The notes below the pieces were generated by a model. The model had not been told where the DNA came from. It saw only the letters and a program-made list of their open reading frames with translations, and did no database searches. Positions 8,841 through 16,461 of a DNA stretch of 52,575 bases are shown here, in pieces. Position 1 is the first letter of the stretch, and every line of letters starts with the position of its first letter. The position numbers were made by a program, and so were the translations under genes. This stretch comes from JAHCIE01 sp034431435. Its GTDB lineage: Bacteria > Chloroflexota > Anaerolineae > Epilineales > JAHCIE01. The stretch is from the NCBI GenBank assembly GCA_034431435.1, contig DAOUDG010000034.1, positions 1 through 52,575 of the forward strand. The letters run 5' to 3'.

Positions 8841-8849
8841 ATTATAGCA
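8841..8849 (-). promoter_or_regulatory. Extended -10 promoter for rnz
   Basis: On the minus strand TGCTATAAT (8849-8841) is an extended -10 element. A start point ~7 bases downstream would fall at or next to the A of the rnz ATG (8833), implying a leaderless or nearly leaderless mRNA. No good -35 is visible. Confidence 0.65.
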
Positions 8850-8861
8850 CAGTCCTCGTCA

Positions 8862-8930
8862 CCCTGGACGCCGGGAAGCGTCACAGCAATGATGGGGGCG
8901 GAGCGCGTCGCGACGGCGCGGCGTCCAGGG
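8862..8930. repeat. 12-bp inverted repeat between divergent promoters
   Basis: CCCTGGACGCCG at 8862-8873 and its exact complement at 8919-8930 lie between the rnz promoter (minus) and the zinc-finger/ddl promoter (plus). The left arm covers the -35 position of the rnz promoter, and the right arm ends 4 bases before the plus-strand -35. This could be a paired operator or a stem; function is unknown. Confidence 0.5.
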
Positions 8931-8934
8931 GCAA

Positions 8935-8964
8935 TTGGACCCCGCGCCGGTTTGTCGCTAGAAT
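8935..8964 (+). promoter_or_regulatory. Sigma70-type promoter for zinc finger-ddl operon
   Basis: TTGGAC at 8935-8940 and TAGAAT at 8959-8964 with an 18-base spacer, 33 bases upstream of the start codon at 8998. Confidence 0.65.
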
Positions 8965-8997
8965 CAGGGAGTCGGTTGAGCCTGAAAGGAGCGCGTC

Positions 8998-9225
8998 ATG
9001 CGCGAAAGCCCCGTCGATCGCTTACGCGGCCCGGTCAAGAGCTACAAGAAGTGCTCGTTCTGTGAGAAGACCTCGGACCGCGTGGCTCGCCTCTTCCCCG
9101 GCGTGCACGACGCGTATGTCTGCGACGAGTGCGTCACGTACTACTACCATCTCCTGGCCGACCTGGAGTCGGGGGCAGTCGACCCCAAGTCTGGCGTTCG
9201 CCTGCCTGCCGAGGATCAGCCATGA
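8998..9225 (+). CDS. Free-standing ClpX-type C4 zinc-finger protein
   Basis: A 75-residue protein built almost wholly from the zinc-binding domain that normally forms the N-terminus of ClpX. Cysteines are C19, C22, C42 and C45 (CSFC ... YVCDEC), with the same 19-residue gap between the pairs as in this window's own ClpX (C16 to C36). The residues between also match the pattern (CEKTSDRVARLFPG against CKREQDQVNRLIAG). There is no AAA+ module, and a short acidic/Pro tail ends the protein. In ClpX this domain dimerises and binds adaptors and substrates, so a lone copy could modulate ClpX or act in a separate complex (inference). AAAGGAG precedes the ATG. The stop overlaps the D-Ala-D-Ala ligase start (ATGA), indicating translational coupling with a wall-synthesis gene. 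Confidence 0.85.
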   Translation: MRESPVDRLRGPVKSYKKCSFCEKTSDRVARLFPGVHDAYVCDECVTYYYHLLADLESGAVDPKSGVRLPAEDQP

Positions 9226-10340
9226 CCACCGCGCCGCGCCGCTGCCCGCGGGTGGGGGTTCTGTTCGGCGGCCGTTCGGCCGAGCATGACGTGTCCCTCG
9301 CCTCCGCCCGCGCCGTCATGGACAACCTGGCGGGGGAGTTCGATGTCGTGCCCATCGGCATCACCCGCGATGGCCGCTGGCTGGCGGGTGGTGACCCGTG
9401 GCTGGCGCTGTCCGAGGGCGATGAGGGCGTCGAGGCGGTGACTCTCACGCCCGACCCGTCCGCGGGCCGCGCCCTGTTGCGCCTGCATCCCCACGAGGGC
9501 GAATCGCCCCGCATTACCGACATCGATGTCATCTTCCCCGTCCTCCACGGCACGTATGGCGAGGATGGTACGGTTCAGGGATTGCTGGAGCTGGCCGACG
9601 TGCCCTATGTAGGTTGCGGCGTCCTCGCCTCGGCGGTGGGGATGGACAAGGCGATGCTGAAGGTCGTGTTCCGCGCCGCCGACCTGCCCGTGCTGCCCTA
9701 CGTGACCGTCATGCGCCGCGAGTGGGAGAGCAACCCCGAGCGGGTTGTGGCTCTCATCGAGGGTGTGCTTCATTATCCGGTCTTCGTCAAACCGGCCAAC
9801 CTCGGCTCGTCGGTGGGCATCAGCAAGGTCAAGGCCGCCGCTGACCTGCCCGCCGCCCTGGACCTGGCCGCCAGCTACGACCGCAAGATTGTCGTCGAGC
9901 AGGGTATCAATGCCCGCGATATCGAGATCAGCGTATTAGGCAACGACGACGTGGCCGTGTCCGTGGCTGGCGAGGTCATCCCCAGCAACGAGTGGTATGA
10001 CTACGCCGCCAAGTACCTGGACGGCGGGTCGCAGCTGATCATCCCCGCCCCGCTCGCCCCGGAGGTCGCGGACGAGATTCAGCGGCTGGCGGTTGCGGCG
10101 TATCGCGCCGTCGATGCCAGCGGCCTCAGCCGCGTCGACTTCCTGATGGACCGCGACAGCGGCAAGCTGTGGCTGAGCGAGATCAACACCCTGCCCGGTT
10201 TCACGCCTATCAGCATGTACGCCAAGATGTGGGAGGCCAGTGGCGTCAGCTACCGCGAGCTGTGCCGCCGCCTGGTGTACCTCGCCCTCGAGCGCCATGC
10301 CGAGAAGAGCCGCCGCCGCACCGACCGCGATTCGCTATGA
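9222..10340 (+). CDS. ddl: D-alanine--D-alanine ligase
   Basis: ATP-grasp enzyme that makes the D-Ala-D-Ala dipeptide for peptidoglycan, 372 residues. Visible features: N-terminal VGVLFGGRSAEHDVSLASA, the P-loop-like VFVKPANLGSSVGISKV, the omega-loop NEWYDYAAKY (the Tyr form associated with D-Ala rather than D-lactate as second substrate) and the C-terminal metal site LWLSEINTLPGFT. The start is the ATG at 9222, which overlaps the zinc-finger stop by four bases; frames further upstream lack similarity. Presence of ddl supports a peptidoglycan-containing organism or at least the retained pathway. Confidence 0.95.
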   Translation: MTTAPRRCPRVGVLFGGRSAEHDVSLASARAVMDNLAGEFDVVPIGITRDGRWLAGGDPWLALSEGDEGVEAVTLTPDPSAGRALLRLHPHEGESPRITDIDVIFPVLHGTYGEDGTVQGLLELADVPYVGCGVLASAVGMDKAMLKVVFRAADLPVLPYVTVMRREWESNPERVVALIEGVLHYPVFVKPANLGSSVGISKVKAAADLPAALDLAASYDRKIVVEQGINARDIEISVLGNDDVAVSVAGEVIPSNEWYDYAAKYLDGGSQLIIPAPLAPEVADEIQRLAVAAYRAVDASGLSRVDFLMDRDSGKLWLSEINTLPGFTPISMYAKMWEASGVSYRELCRRLVYLALERHAEKSRRRTDRDSL

Positions 10341-10417
10341 CCTCTCTCACACCCGGCCTGCCAACTTCGCACTAGCCAGACGCGCTCAGTTGTGGTATCC
10401 TGGGCGTGGAACCATTG

Positions 10418-10446
10418 TTGCCCTCTCGCCGTCTTTAGACTATACT
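10418..10446 (+). promoter_or_regulatory. Sigma70-type promoter for usp gene
   Basis: TTGCCC at 10418-10423, 17-base spacer, TATACT at 10441-10446, about 50 bases upstream of the Usp start codon. Confidence 0.7.
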
Positions 10447-10496
10447 CTGGAAACCGGTGGTACATCTGTTCCCACCGGGCTAGAAGTCGAGGGAGC

Positions 10497-10946
10497 ATGT
10501 ACAAGAAGATTCTGGTCTACCTGGACGATCCCAATCACGCCGGGTCGACCATCGAGCAGGTGGAGGAGCTGGCGAGCACCTTCGACAGCCACGTCATCCT
10601 CGCCCAGGTTGTCGTCCCTGAGCCAATGGGTGGGAACCCGTGGGCCGGGGCCTTCATGGACGAACCGCCCGCGATGGATGCCGAGGCGATGCTGGCGCGA
10701 TGGCGGGCCAGGCTGCTCGAGCAGGGCGTGGGGACGCACGTCTCCATTCTGCCGGGCTACGACTCCGTCGCCGAGACCATTGTGGCCCACGCCCGCGCTC
10801 ACCACATCGACCTGATCGTCATGCCGCCCCATCTCAACATTGACCTGTTGGGCTGGTCGGCAGAGGGCGTGACCGAGCAGGTCATCCGCTCTGCCCCGTG
10901 CGCCGTGCTCGTCGCGCGCGACGGCGAGGAGCAAGACCCCTGGTGA
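10497..10946 (+). CDS. Universal stress protein family
   Basis: Single-domain Usp fold, 149 residues: strand 1 MYKKILVYLDDPNHAGSTIE, a central ILPGYDSVAETIVAHARAHHIDLIVMPP stretch (quoted here as two joined short elements, IVAHARAH and IDLIVMPP), and the C-terminal helix-strand VTEQVIRSAPCAVLVAR. The glycine-rich G-x2-G-x9-G-S/T loop typical of ATP-binding Usp proteins is not present after IVMPP (HLNIDLLGWSAEG is seen instead), so this looks like the non-nucleotide-binding subgroup. The ATG at 10497 is preceded by GAGGGAG. It has its own promoter and a hairpin terminator at 10992-11025. The exact role is unknown. Confidence 0.85.
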   Translation: MYKKILVYLDDPNHAGSTIEQVEELASTFDSHVILAQVVVPEPMGGNPWAGAFMDEPPAMDAEAMLARWRARLLEQGVGTHVSILPGYDSVAETIVAHARAHHIDLIVMPPHLNIDLLGWSAEGVTEQVIRSAPCAVLVARDGEEQDPW

Positions 10947-10991
10947 CTGACGCCCTCAGGCCCGGCCGCCTGAGGCGACGCCACCTGAACA

Positions 10992-11025
10992 GCGGAGGAC
11001 CAGGACGGGTGTCCTGGTCCTCCGC
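10992..11025. terminator. Perfect 15-bp hairpin between convergent genes
   Basis: GCGGAGGACCAGGAC at 10992-11006 pairs with 11011-11025 around a 4-base loop. A second, smaller inverted repeat (CTCAGG/CCTGAG within 10954-10976) lies just before it. It sits between the Usp gene (+) and the secreted-protein gene (-), so it probably terminates both; there is no U-tract. Confidence 0.7.
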
Positions 11026-11044
11026 GCGTTTCCCAACCGGCCCC

Positions 11045-11524
11045 TCACGGTAGCGGCTGAATCTCCGCCACCTGCATCAGCGGCGGGCACTGGGGCGGCC
11101 CCTCCTCGGTCACGCCGCGCACCTGGACGTGTTGGCCGCTGTACACTTCCAGGTTGACCCGGTCCGACACCAGGTAGTAGGCGATACTCATGTCCACACC
11201 GCAGGCCGGCCCAGGCCCTCGCGACAGGCTGAAACGGGCCGAGGCCCAGCACGTCTGCGCGCCGCCGGAGGGCAGGGCGCACACGTAGCCCGTGACCGGG
11301 GTAGGTGTGATGGGCGGCGGCAGGTCGGGGGTGGCGGTGGCCTGCACGCTATTGGCCCGGCGCGCCACGAGGGGCAGGTACAGTGGCACGGGGGTGGGAG
11401 TAGCGGCCGAGGGCGGCGACGAGTCGGACGCGGCAGGTGACACGGGCGGCCACAGGCTCGCCGCCACCAGCAGCGTGACCGCCAGGAGCGCGACGACGGC
11501 CGCCGCCCGTGCCTCAGTCCTCAC
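11045..11524 (-). CDS. Secreted or membrane-anchored protein of unknown function
   Basis: A 159-residue protein I cannot assign. It has an N-terminal hydrophobic signal or anchor (about 8-24, AAAVVALLAVTLLVAASLW) and a Pro/Ser/Thr linker with the segment PLYLPLVARR, which is common in secreted Chloroflexota proteins. A ~85-residue extracytoplasmic part with four cysteines follows (CALPSGGAQTC, ACGVD, QCPP), which could form two disulfides. The last part, LEVYSGQHVQVRGVTEEG, suggests a small beta domain, perhaps OB-like. Start GTG at 11524 overlaps the end of ftsK by 11 bases, so it is likely co-expressed with it. Confidence 0.7.
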   Translation of the reverse strand: MRTEARAAAVVALLAVTLLVAASLWPPVSPAASDSSPPSAATPTPVPLYLPLVARRANSVQATATPDLPPPITPTPVTGYVCALPSGGAQTCWASARFSLSRGPGPACGVDMSIAYYLVSDRVNLEVYSGQHVQVRGVTEEGPPQCPPLMQVAEIQPLP

Positions 11525-13829
11525 GACTCTCGGCCCACACGTCGCCAGCCGACCCGCTGCGCGTCACTGCATCGTCGTCGAGGCGAGCCATGTCATCCTC
11601 GTCGCCCTCGGCCAGCACGATGCGGCTGCGCCCGTTGTCGGCGGACACGACCACGCCCCGCTCCTCCAATTCGTCCAGCAGGCGCGCCGCGCGGGGATAG
11701 CCGATGCGCAGCCGACGCTGGAGGAAGGACACCGACGCCGTGCGGTGCTGGCGGACCAGGGCCGTGGCCTCGGCGATGAGCTTCTCGTCAGCCGAGTCGT
11801 CCTCGCCGATGAAGTCCTCCCAGGGGGCAGCCTCGACGTGCGGCGACATCGGCCCGGCCACGCGCCGCCAATACTTGACCAGCTTGTCTAGCTCGCGGTC
11901 GGTCACAAACGCGCCTTGCAGGCGCTCGGGCGCGGGGGCGTCGGGGGCCATGAACAGCATGTCGCCGCGCCCTAGCAGCTTCTCTGCGCCGACGCTGTCG
12001 AGAATCACCCGCGAGTCGATGGAGCTTGCCACGGCGAAGGCGATGCGTGCCGGGAAGTTGGCCTTGATGAGGCCGGTCACCACGTCGGTGGATGGGCGCT
12101 GCGTCGCCAGGACGAGATGAATGCCGGTGGCGCGGGCCAGCTGCGCCAGGCGGCAGATTAGCCGCTCGGCCTCCTCGGCCGCCACCATCATCAGGTCGGC
12201 CAGCTCGTCGACGATGATGACGAGATAGGGCAGCGTCTGGCCGGTGGTGGTGGTGACTTTCTTGTTGTAGCCGTCGATGTTACGCACGCCCAGCGCCGCG
12301 AACACCTGGTAGCGACGCTCCATCTCCTTGATGGCCCAACGTAGCGCACCGACGACCTCATCCATCTCCACCACCACCGGCGCCAGCAGGTGGGGCACGC
12401 CGTTGAAGCCCACCAGTTCGACGCGCTTGGGGTCGACCAGCATGAGCTTGAGCGTCTCTGGGGTATTGTTGAAGAGCAGGCAGGCGATGATGGCGTTGAT
12501 GCACACCGACTTGCCCGACCCCGTGGCGCCCGCGATGAGCAGGTGGGGCATCTTCGCCAGGTCGGCGATGGCCGGCGCGCCGCGCACCGTCTCGCCCAGG
12601 ACCAGGCGCAGCGTCGAGGGCATCTTCTGGTAGGGTGGCAACTCCATCAGGTTACGCAGCGCGACCCGCGAGGCATTGGCGTTCGGCACTTCGATACCGA
12701 CGACGTTGCGGCCGGGCACGGGCGCTTCCAGGCGCAAGGAGGGGGCGGCCAGGGCCAGCGCCAGATCATTCTGGAGCGACATGATCTTGCTGACCTTTAT
12801 CTTGCGTCGCTCGACTGTCCCGTCCGGCAGCCGCCGCTCAATGAAGCCCGGTTCGATACCGTACTGGGTGACCGTCGGTCCCTGGTTCACCGAGACGACC
12901 CGCGCCGGAATGCCGAAGGCGGCCAGCGTCTCCTCGATGATCTGGCTGCGCTCGCGAACCTCATCCTCTCGATAGCGGACAGGCGAGCCACGGTCGAGAA
13001 TGTCCAGCGGGGGCAGCATCGGCAAGGCGGCCGTCGTCGCCGTGACGGTCGTGGGCGCGGGCGGGGCGGCGGACTGCTTCTTGCCACCCTTGCTACCCTT
13101 GCCGCCGCGCGTCGCGCCCGGCGTGGGTCTGGCCTCCGCCACGGCCAACGGCTCGCCGTCATCCGCCTCTTCTATCGCGGGCGGGGCCATCACGCGCGGC
13201 TTGCGGGTGGGGGTAGCGGGGGCGGGGGGCGGTTCGGGGGCGGGCGCCAGGCGCAGCGCCGTCAGCCCCTGCCGTCCGCGGGTCAGCATCTCGCGGGGGG
13301 TGCGCGTGGTCACGCCAATCAAGGCGAGAACGAGGATAGCGAGCCAGGCCAGGACCGCCAGCCAGGGGGTAATGACGTCCGCCACACCCCAGAAGAGTCC
13401 GTAGCCCACCAGGCCGCCGCCCTGCCCCGCATAGGCGCGCTCGGTGGCCGAGCCGCCGCCCACCACCGCCAGCAAGGCGACGGTCGCGAACAGGGCAACC
13501 TCGGCCCACATGACTCGATACCAGGGCGTCTCGCGGCCATGCCAGCGCTGCGTCAGGAGCCAGGCCCCGGCCAGGCCCAGCAGAGCTGTCATGGGCAGGG
13601 CGGCCCAGCCGACGGCCCGCCGCACGTTGGTCGCCCACAGGTCGGTCAGGCTACCGCGATTCACGGCCAGCAGGCTGAGCAGAGTGATGACGCCAAGCAT
13701 GAGGAGCAGTGCGCCGGCGACCTCGGCGGGGCGGATGGGCCACGCGGGGGCCTGGTCGTCCGTTGCGGGGGCCAGGGGCTGTTGGGGCGGGGGCGTCTCA
13801 GGCGGCTGACGCCTTGCGCGGCGGGCCAT
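11514..13829 (-). CDS. ftsK: FtsK/SpoIIIE DNA translocase, paralogue 1
   Basis: Membrane-anchored DNA pump acting at the division septum to clear and resolve chromosome termini, 771 residues. N-terminal helices at about 37-57, 75-93, 108-125 and 155-173; a Pro/Ala/Lys-rich linker at about 195-265; alpha/beta motor at about 285-640 with Walker A GATGSGKS at 434-441 and Walker B LVIIVDELADLMM; C-terminal winged-helix gamma domain (SVSFLQRRLRIGYPRAARLL) that in FtsK reads polar KOPS-like sites. A short acidic tail follows. It differs from the second copy at 41719-44199 mainly in the linker. The ATG at 13829 lies downstream of a long hairpin that separates it from the S1 gene. Confidence 0.95.
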   Translation of the reverse strand: MARRARRQPPETPPPQQPLAPATDDQAPAWPIRPAEVAGALLLMLGVITLLSLLAVNRGSLTDLWATNVRRAVGWAALPMTALLGLAGAWLLTQRWHGRETPWYRVMWAEVALFATVALLAVVGGGSATERAYAGQGGGLVGYGLFWGVADVITPWLAVLAWLAILVLALIGVTTRTPREMLTRGRQGLTALRLAPAPEPPPAPATPTRKPRVMAPPAIEEADDGEPLAVAEARPTPGATRGGKGSKGGKKQSAAPPAPTTVTATTAALPMLPPLDILDRGSPVRYREDEVRERSQIIEETLAAFGIPARVVSVNQGPTVTQYGIEPGFIERRLPDGTVERRKIKVSKIMSLQNDLALALAAPSLRLEAPVPGRNVVGIEVPNANASRVALRNLMELPPYQKMPSTLRLVLGETVRGAPAIADLAKMPHLLIAGATGSGKSVCINAIIACLLFNNTPETLKLMLVDPKRVELVGFNGVPHLLAPVVVEMDEVVGALRWAIKEMERRYQVFAALGVRNIDGYNKKVTTTTGQTLPYLVIIVDELADLMMVAAEEAERLICRLAQLARATGIHLVLATQRPSTDVVTGLIKANFPARIAFAVASSIDSRVILDSVGAEKLLGRGDMLFMAPDAPAPERLQGAFVTDRELDKLVKYWRRVAGPMSPHVEAAPWEDFIGEDDSADEKLIAEATALVRQHRTASVSFLQRRLRIGYPRAARLLDELEERGVVVSADNGRSRIVLAEGDEDDMARLDDDAVTRSGSAGDVWAESRED

Positions 13830-13850
13830 GCGGAAACCTCATTCAACCAT

Positions 13851-13900
13851 ACGGGCGGGAGGCGGGCCGCCTGTCATGCTCGCCCTCCCCTCCCGCCCGT
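13851..13900 (-). terminator. 12-bp hairpin between S1 gene and ftsK
   Basis: ACGGGCGGGAGG at 13851-13862 pairs perfectly with 13889-13900. It lies after the S1 gene stop on the minus strand and before ftsK, and could terminate S1 transcription partly or fully. No U-tract. Confidence 0.6.
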
Positions 13901-13927
13901 GCGGCCTTGAACTCGACGCAGCGTCGC

Positions 13928-14929
13928 TCAGGGCGCTACCCCGTTGGGCCTCGGCTCCGCGACGTAGGCCTGGCGCAGGCTCAGCCCCAGCCGCCGATTG
14001 TGCGGGTCTATGTTCAGCACCCGCAGCGTCACCGTGTCGCCTTCCTCCACCACATTGCGGGGGTGGAGGAAATTACCGTCGGCCAGTTCCGAGATGTGGA
14101 TGAGGCCTTCCAGGCCCTCTTCGACGCGCACGAATGCGCCGAAATCGACGACGTTGGTGACGACACCACTCACCAGCTGCCCGGGAAGGTAGCGCGCCTC
14201 CACCGTGGCCCAGGGATCGGGCCGCAGCCGCTTCAGGCTCAACGCCACCCGCCGCTGGCCGCGGTCGACGTGCATGACCAGAACGTCCACATCCTGGCCG
14301 ACCGAGACGACCTCGCTGGGATGAGCAACGCGCTGCCAGGACAACTCCGAGATATGGATGAGGCCGTCGATGCCAGCCAGATCGACGAACGCGCCGAAAT
14401 GGCAGATGCTGCGCACGCGACCGCTGACCTCCTGGCCTTCATCCAGCTGCGCCAGGCGCGCATCCACCCCACCGCCGGTCCAGATGGCGGCGCGTTCCGA
14501 GAGGATAATGCGGTTGCGATTGCGGTCCAGCTCGATGAGCTTCAGGTCAAGCTCCTGGCCCATGCGCCGCTCCAGCTCAAGCCGCAACTCCTCGCCTTCC
14601 ATGCGGCGGGGCAGGTCGTTGAGTTGTGAGGCGGGGACGAAGCCCACGGTGTCCGGCAAGCGAACCAGCAGGCCGCCCCGGTTGCAGCCAATGACGCGCC
14701 CCTTGAGAATCGCGCCCTCGTCGAAGTGGGCCTTCAACACCGCCCACTGGTCGCGGGTCGGCGCGCCCAGGCCGTTCACCCGGTCGTGGGCGAGGAGTCG
14801 GCCACCCTCGCCGTTCCAGTCGCGGGTCGGCTGCTCGAAGGCAACCTCGCCCTGCGTCAGGAGGGCATCCCAATATGTCTCATCCTCCGGTTGGGCCCAT
14901 GGGGGCGTGTCGTCGGGGCGGCCCGTCAT
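13928..14929 (-). CDS. S1 RNA-binding domain protein (ribosomal protein S1-like)
   Basis: A 333-residue RNA-binding protein with three S1/OB repeats: about 70-140 (GAILKGRVIGCNRGGLLVRL), 163-232 (EVSGRVRSICHFGAFVDLAG) and 248-317 (LVSGVVTNVVDFGAFVRVEE). Repeats two and three carry the typical DGLIHISEL / EGLIHISEL text. The ~65-residue N-terminus is acidic and unassigned. In many non-proteobacterial groups such short S1 proteins serve as ribosomal protein S1 or as translation/RNA-turnover factors. The ATG at 14929 has GGAGAG-type ribosome site text upstream. A consensus promoter at 15077-15105 and a ~140-base structured leader precede it, suggesting regulated, strong expression. Confidence 0.88.
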   Translation of the reverse strand: MTGRPDDTPPWAQPEDETYWDALLTQGEVAFEQPTRDWNGEGGRLLAHDRVNGLGAPTRDQWAVLKAHFDEGAILKGRVIGCNRGGLLVRLPDTVGFVPASQLNDLPRRMEGEELRLELERRMGQELDLKLIELDRNRNRIILSERAAIWTGGGVDARLAQLDEGQEVSGRVRSICHFGAFVDLAGIDGLIHISELSWQRVAHPSEVVSVGQDVDVLVMHVDRGQRRVALSLKRLRPDPWATVEARYLPGQLVSGVVTNVVDFGAFVRVEEGLEGLIHISELADGNFLHPRNVVEEGDTVTLRVLNIDPHNRRLGLSLRQAYVAEPRPNGVAP

Positions 14930-15014
14930 ATCCTACTCTCCTCGCCTGCTTCATTAAGTAAGGATTCCCGAAACGCACCAAATCGGCCGTTGCGGCTAAC
15001 CATGAAGGGGACAA

Positions 15015-15065
15015 CGACACGCCCAGGTGTCGCGCACGAGGCAGCGCGGGCAGGTATCCTGGGCG
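15015..15065 (-). promoter_or_regulatory. Structured leader of S1 gene with alternative hairpins
   Basis: Within the ~140-base untranslated leader two stems compete. One is CGACAC (15015-15020) with GTGTCG (15027-15032) around a 6-base loop. The other is CGCCCAGG (15020-15027) with CCTGGGCG (15058-15065). They share bases and cannot coexist, as in attenuators or autogenous ribosomal-protein leaders. The regulatory role is inferred only. Confidence 0.45.
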
Positions 15066-15076
15066 CGAGCGGCGCT

Positions 15077-15105
15077 ATTATAAGCCTGCCCTAGCCTGAT
15101 GTCAA
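15077..15105 (-). promoter_or_regulatory. Consensus sigma70 promoter for S1 gene
   Basis: Minus strand TTGACA (15105-15100), exactly 17 bases, TATAAT (15082-15077): a full match to both consensus hexamers. It lies directly after the stop of the antiporter-like gene upstream. Confidence 0.85.
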
Positions 15106-15114
15106 ACAGCCGCC

Positions 15115-16461
15115 CTATGGCAGGAATCGCAGCGTCGCCACCGCCGACATGATCGGCGTCAATAGCAGCTGGGGAAACAGGCCCAGGACGATCAGCGTCA
15201 GCGTCAGCCCACCAATCAGGACCGCCAGGCCGGGCGGTGTCTCCCTCAGCTCCTCGCCACCCGGCTCTACCAGAGTCACCAGCAGCCGAAACACGCTCAA
15301 GGCCATCAGGGCCGCACCGGGCGCCAGCAGATAGGCGAGGGCAGGCGCGGCGTCAAACGCGGCGCGGTAAATGAGCCACACCGCCGGGAAGCCCGCCAGC
15401 GGTGGAAACGCCGCCAAAGCGGCCGCCGCCACCCCCAGCGCCACGCCGGCCAGCGGCACGCGCCGGCCCATGCCGCGCAGGTCGTCCCAGTGTGTCACCA
15501 GGTTCGGGACGGCGCGGAAGCCGGCCGTGGCGACCAGAATGGCCAGCATGCGACTCACCAACGCCAGCGCGGCTCCATCCATTCCTTGCTGCGTGAACAG
15601 GCCAAGACCGACGACGGCCAGGCCCATGCTGTAGATCATGGCATACGCGAGCCAGTGGCGGGGGGTCGCCGCCGACAGGGCCAGCGCGCCGCCGAGGATG
15701 ACACTCGCCAGACCACCCAGGATGAAAGTAGAGATGAGCGGCGTGACCGTCAGCAGCCAGTCGTACTCGCTCAGCAGACGCAGCACGAAGCCCAGAACAC
15801 CCAGCTGCCCAACCATACCCAGCCAGGCCGTCACCTGGAAGGGAGCCGTCTCGGTGACGCGCGGCAGCCAGAAGTGGAGGGGAATGAGGGCCAGCATGAG
15901 GCCAGCGCCGATGGCGAAGAGCGCGGCGGCCAGGCGCGCCGTCGCCTCGTCGGGGTTTTGGGCGTGGAACTCGGCCAGGGACAGGCCCATCAGGCCGATG
16001 GCCCCGCTCATGACAGTCGCCACAAGGTAGCCGAGCGTACCCCACGGTCGCCGCGCTGGCCCCTCGAGGGCCGGGAAGACGATGAGCAGGCCGCCGATCT
16101 GCATGGCAATGAGCGCCAGCGGCAGCGGGCGCAGGGTGAGGGCGAGCATGGTCAGGCCTGTCGCCACCAGGGCGACCGGGATGACGAAGTTGCGCCCAGG
16201 TCGCGCCAGCTCCAGCGCGCCAAACAACGCCAGCGCGACCCACAGCGTCAATACCAGGAGGCGGATGGCCGAGGACCATTCCAGCGCCAGGCCGGCGGTC
16301 AGGGGCAGGGTGCGCTCGGTGGGCAGGCTGGCGCAGACGAGGAAACCAATCACGCCGACGACGACGGCGAGGATGCCGCCCAGGAAGCGAACACCGCGCG
16401 TCAGCCATGCCACGCCGCCCGCCAGGAGCGGCAGAGTGAGGGCAAAGGCCAGGTTGTTCAC
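15115..16461 (-). CDS. NuoN/MrpD-like antiporter-type membrane subunit
   Basis: Polytopic membrane protein, 448 residues, about 13-14 helices, of the proton-translocating antiporter-like family (NuoL/M/N, MrpA/D, HyfB/F). The signature loop of NuoN, P-x-H-x-W-x-P, is present as PLHFWLPRVTETAP. However, the lysine five or so residues before that Pro in NuoN (FKLSAVPFHFW) is replaced (LMLALIPLHFW), so a residue thought essential for proton transfer is missing. Start GTG at 16461 overlaps the previous stop (GTGA). It is the last gene of a four-gene unit. No peripheral-arm subunits (NuoB, C, D, I) are nearby, so a role in complex I is uncertain. Confidence 0.75.
   Translation of the reverse strand: MNNLAFALTLPLLAGGVAWLTRGVRFLGGILAVVVGVIGFLVCASLPTERTLPLTAGLALEWSSAIRLLVLTLWVALALFGALELARPGRNFVIPVALVATGLTMLALTLRPLPLALIAMQIGGLLIVFPALEGPARRPWGTLGYLVATVMSGAIGLMGLSLAEFHAQNPDEATARLAAALFAIGAGLMLALIPLHFWLPRVTETAPFQVTAWLGMVGQLGVLGFVLRLLSEYDWLLTVTPLISTFILGGLASVILGGALALSAATPRHWLAYAMIYSMGLAVVGLGLFTQQGMDGAALALVSRMLAILVATAGFRAVPNLVTHWDDLRGMGRRVPLAGVALGVAAAALAAFPPLAGFPAVWLIYRAAFDAAPALAYLLAPGAALMALSVFRLLVTLVEPGGEELRETPPGLAVLIGGLTLTLIVLGLFPQLLLTPIMSAVATLRFLP

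Noticed and set aside
12390..13910. Long plus-strand open frame opposite ftsK paralogue 1
   Set aside because: Antisense shadow of a real gene, His/Arg/Gly/Gln-rich with no domain.
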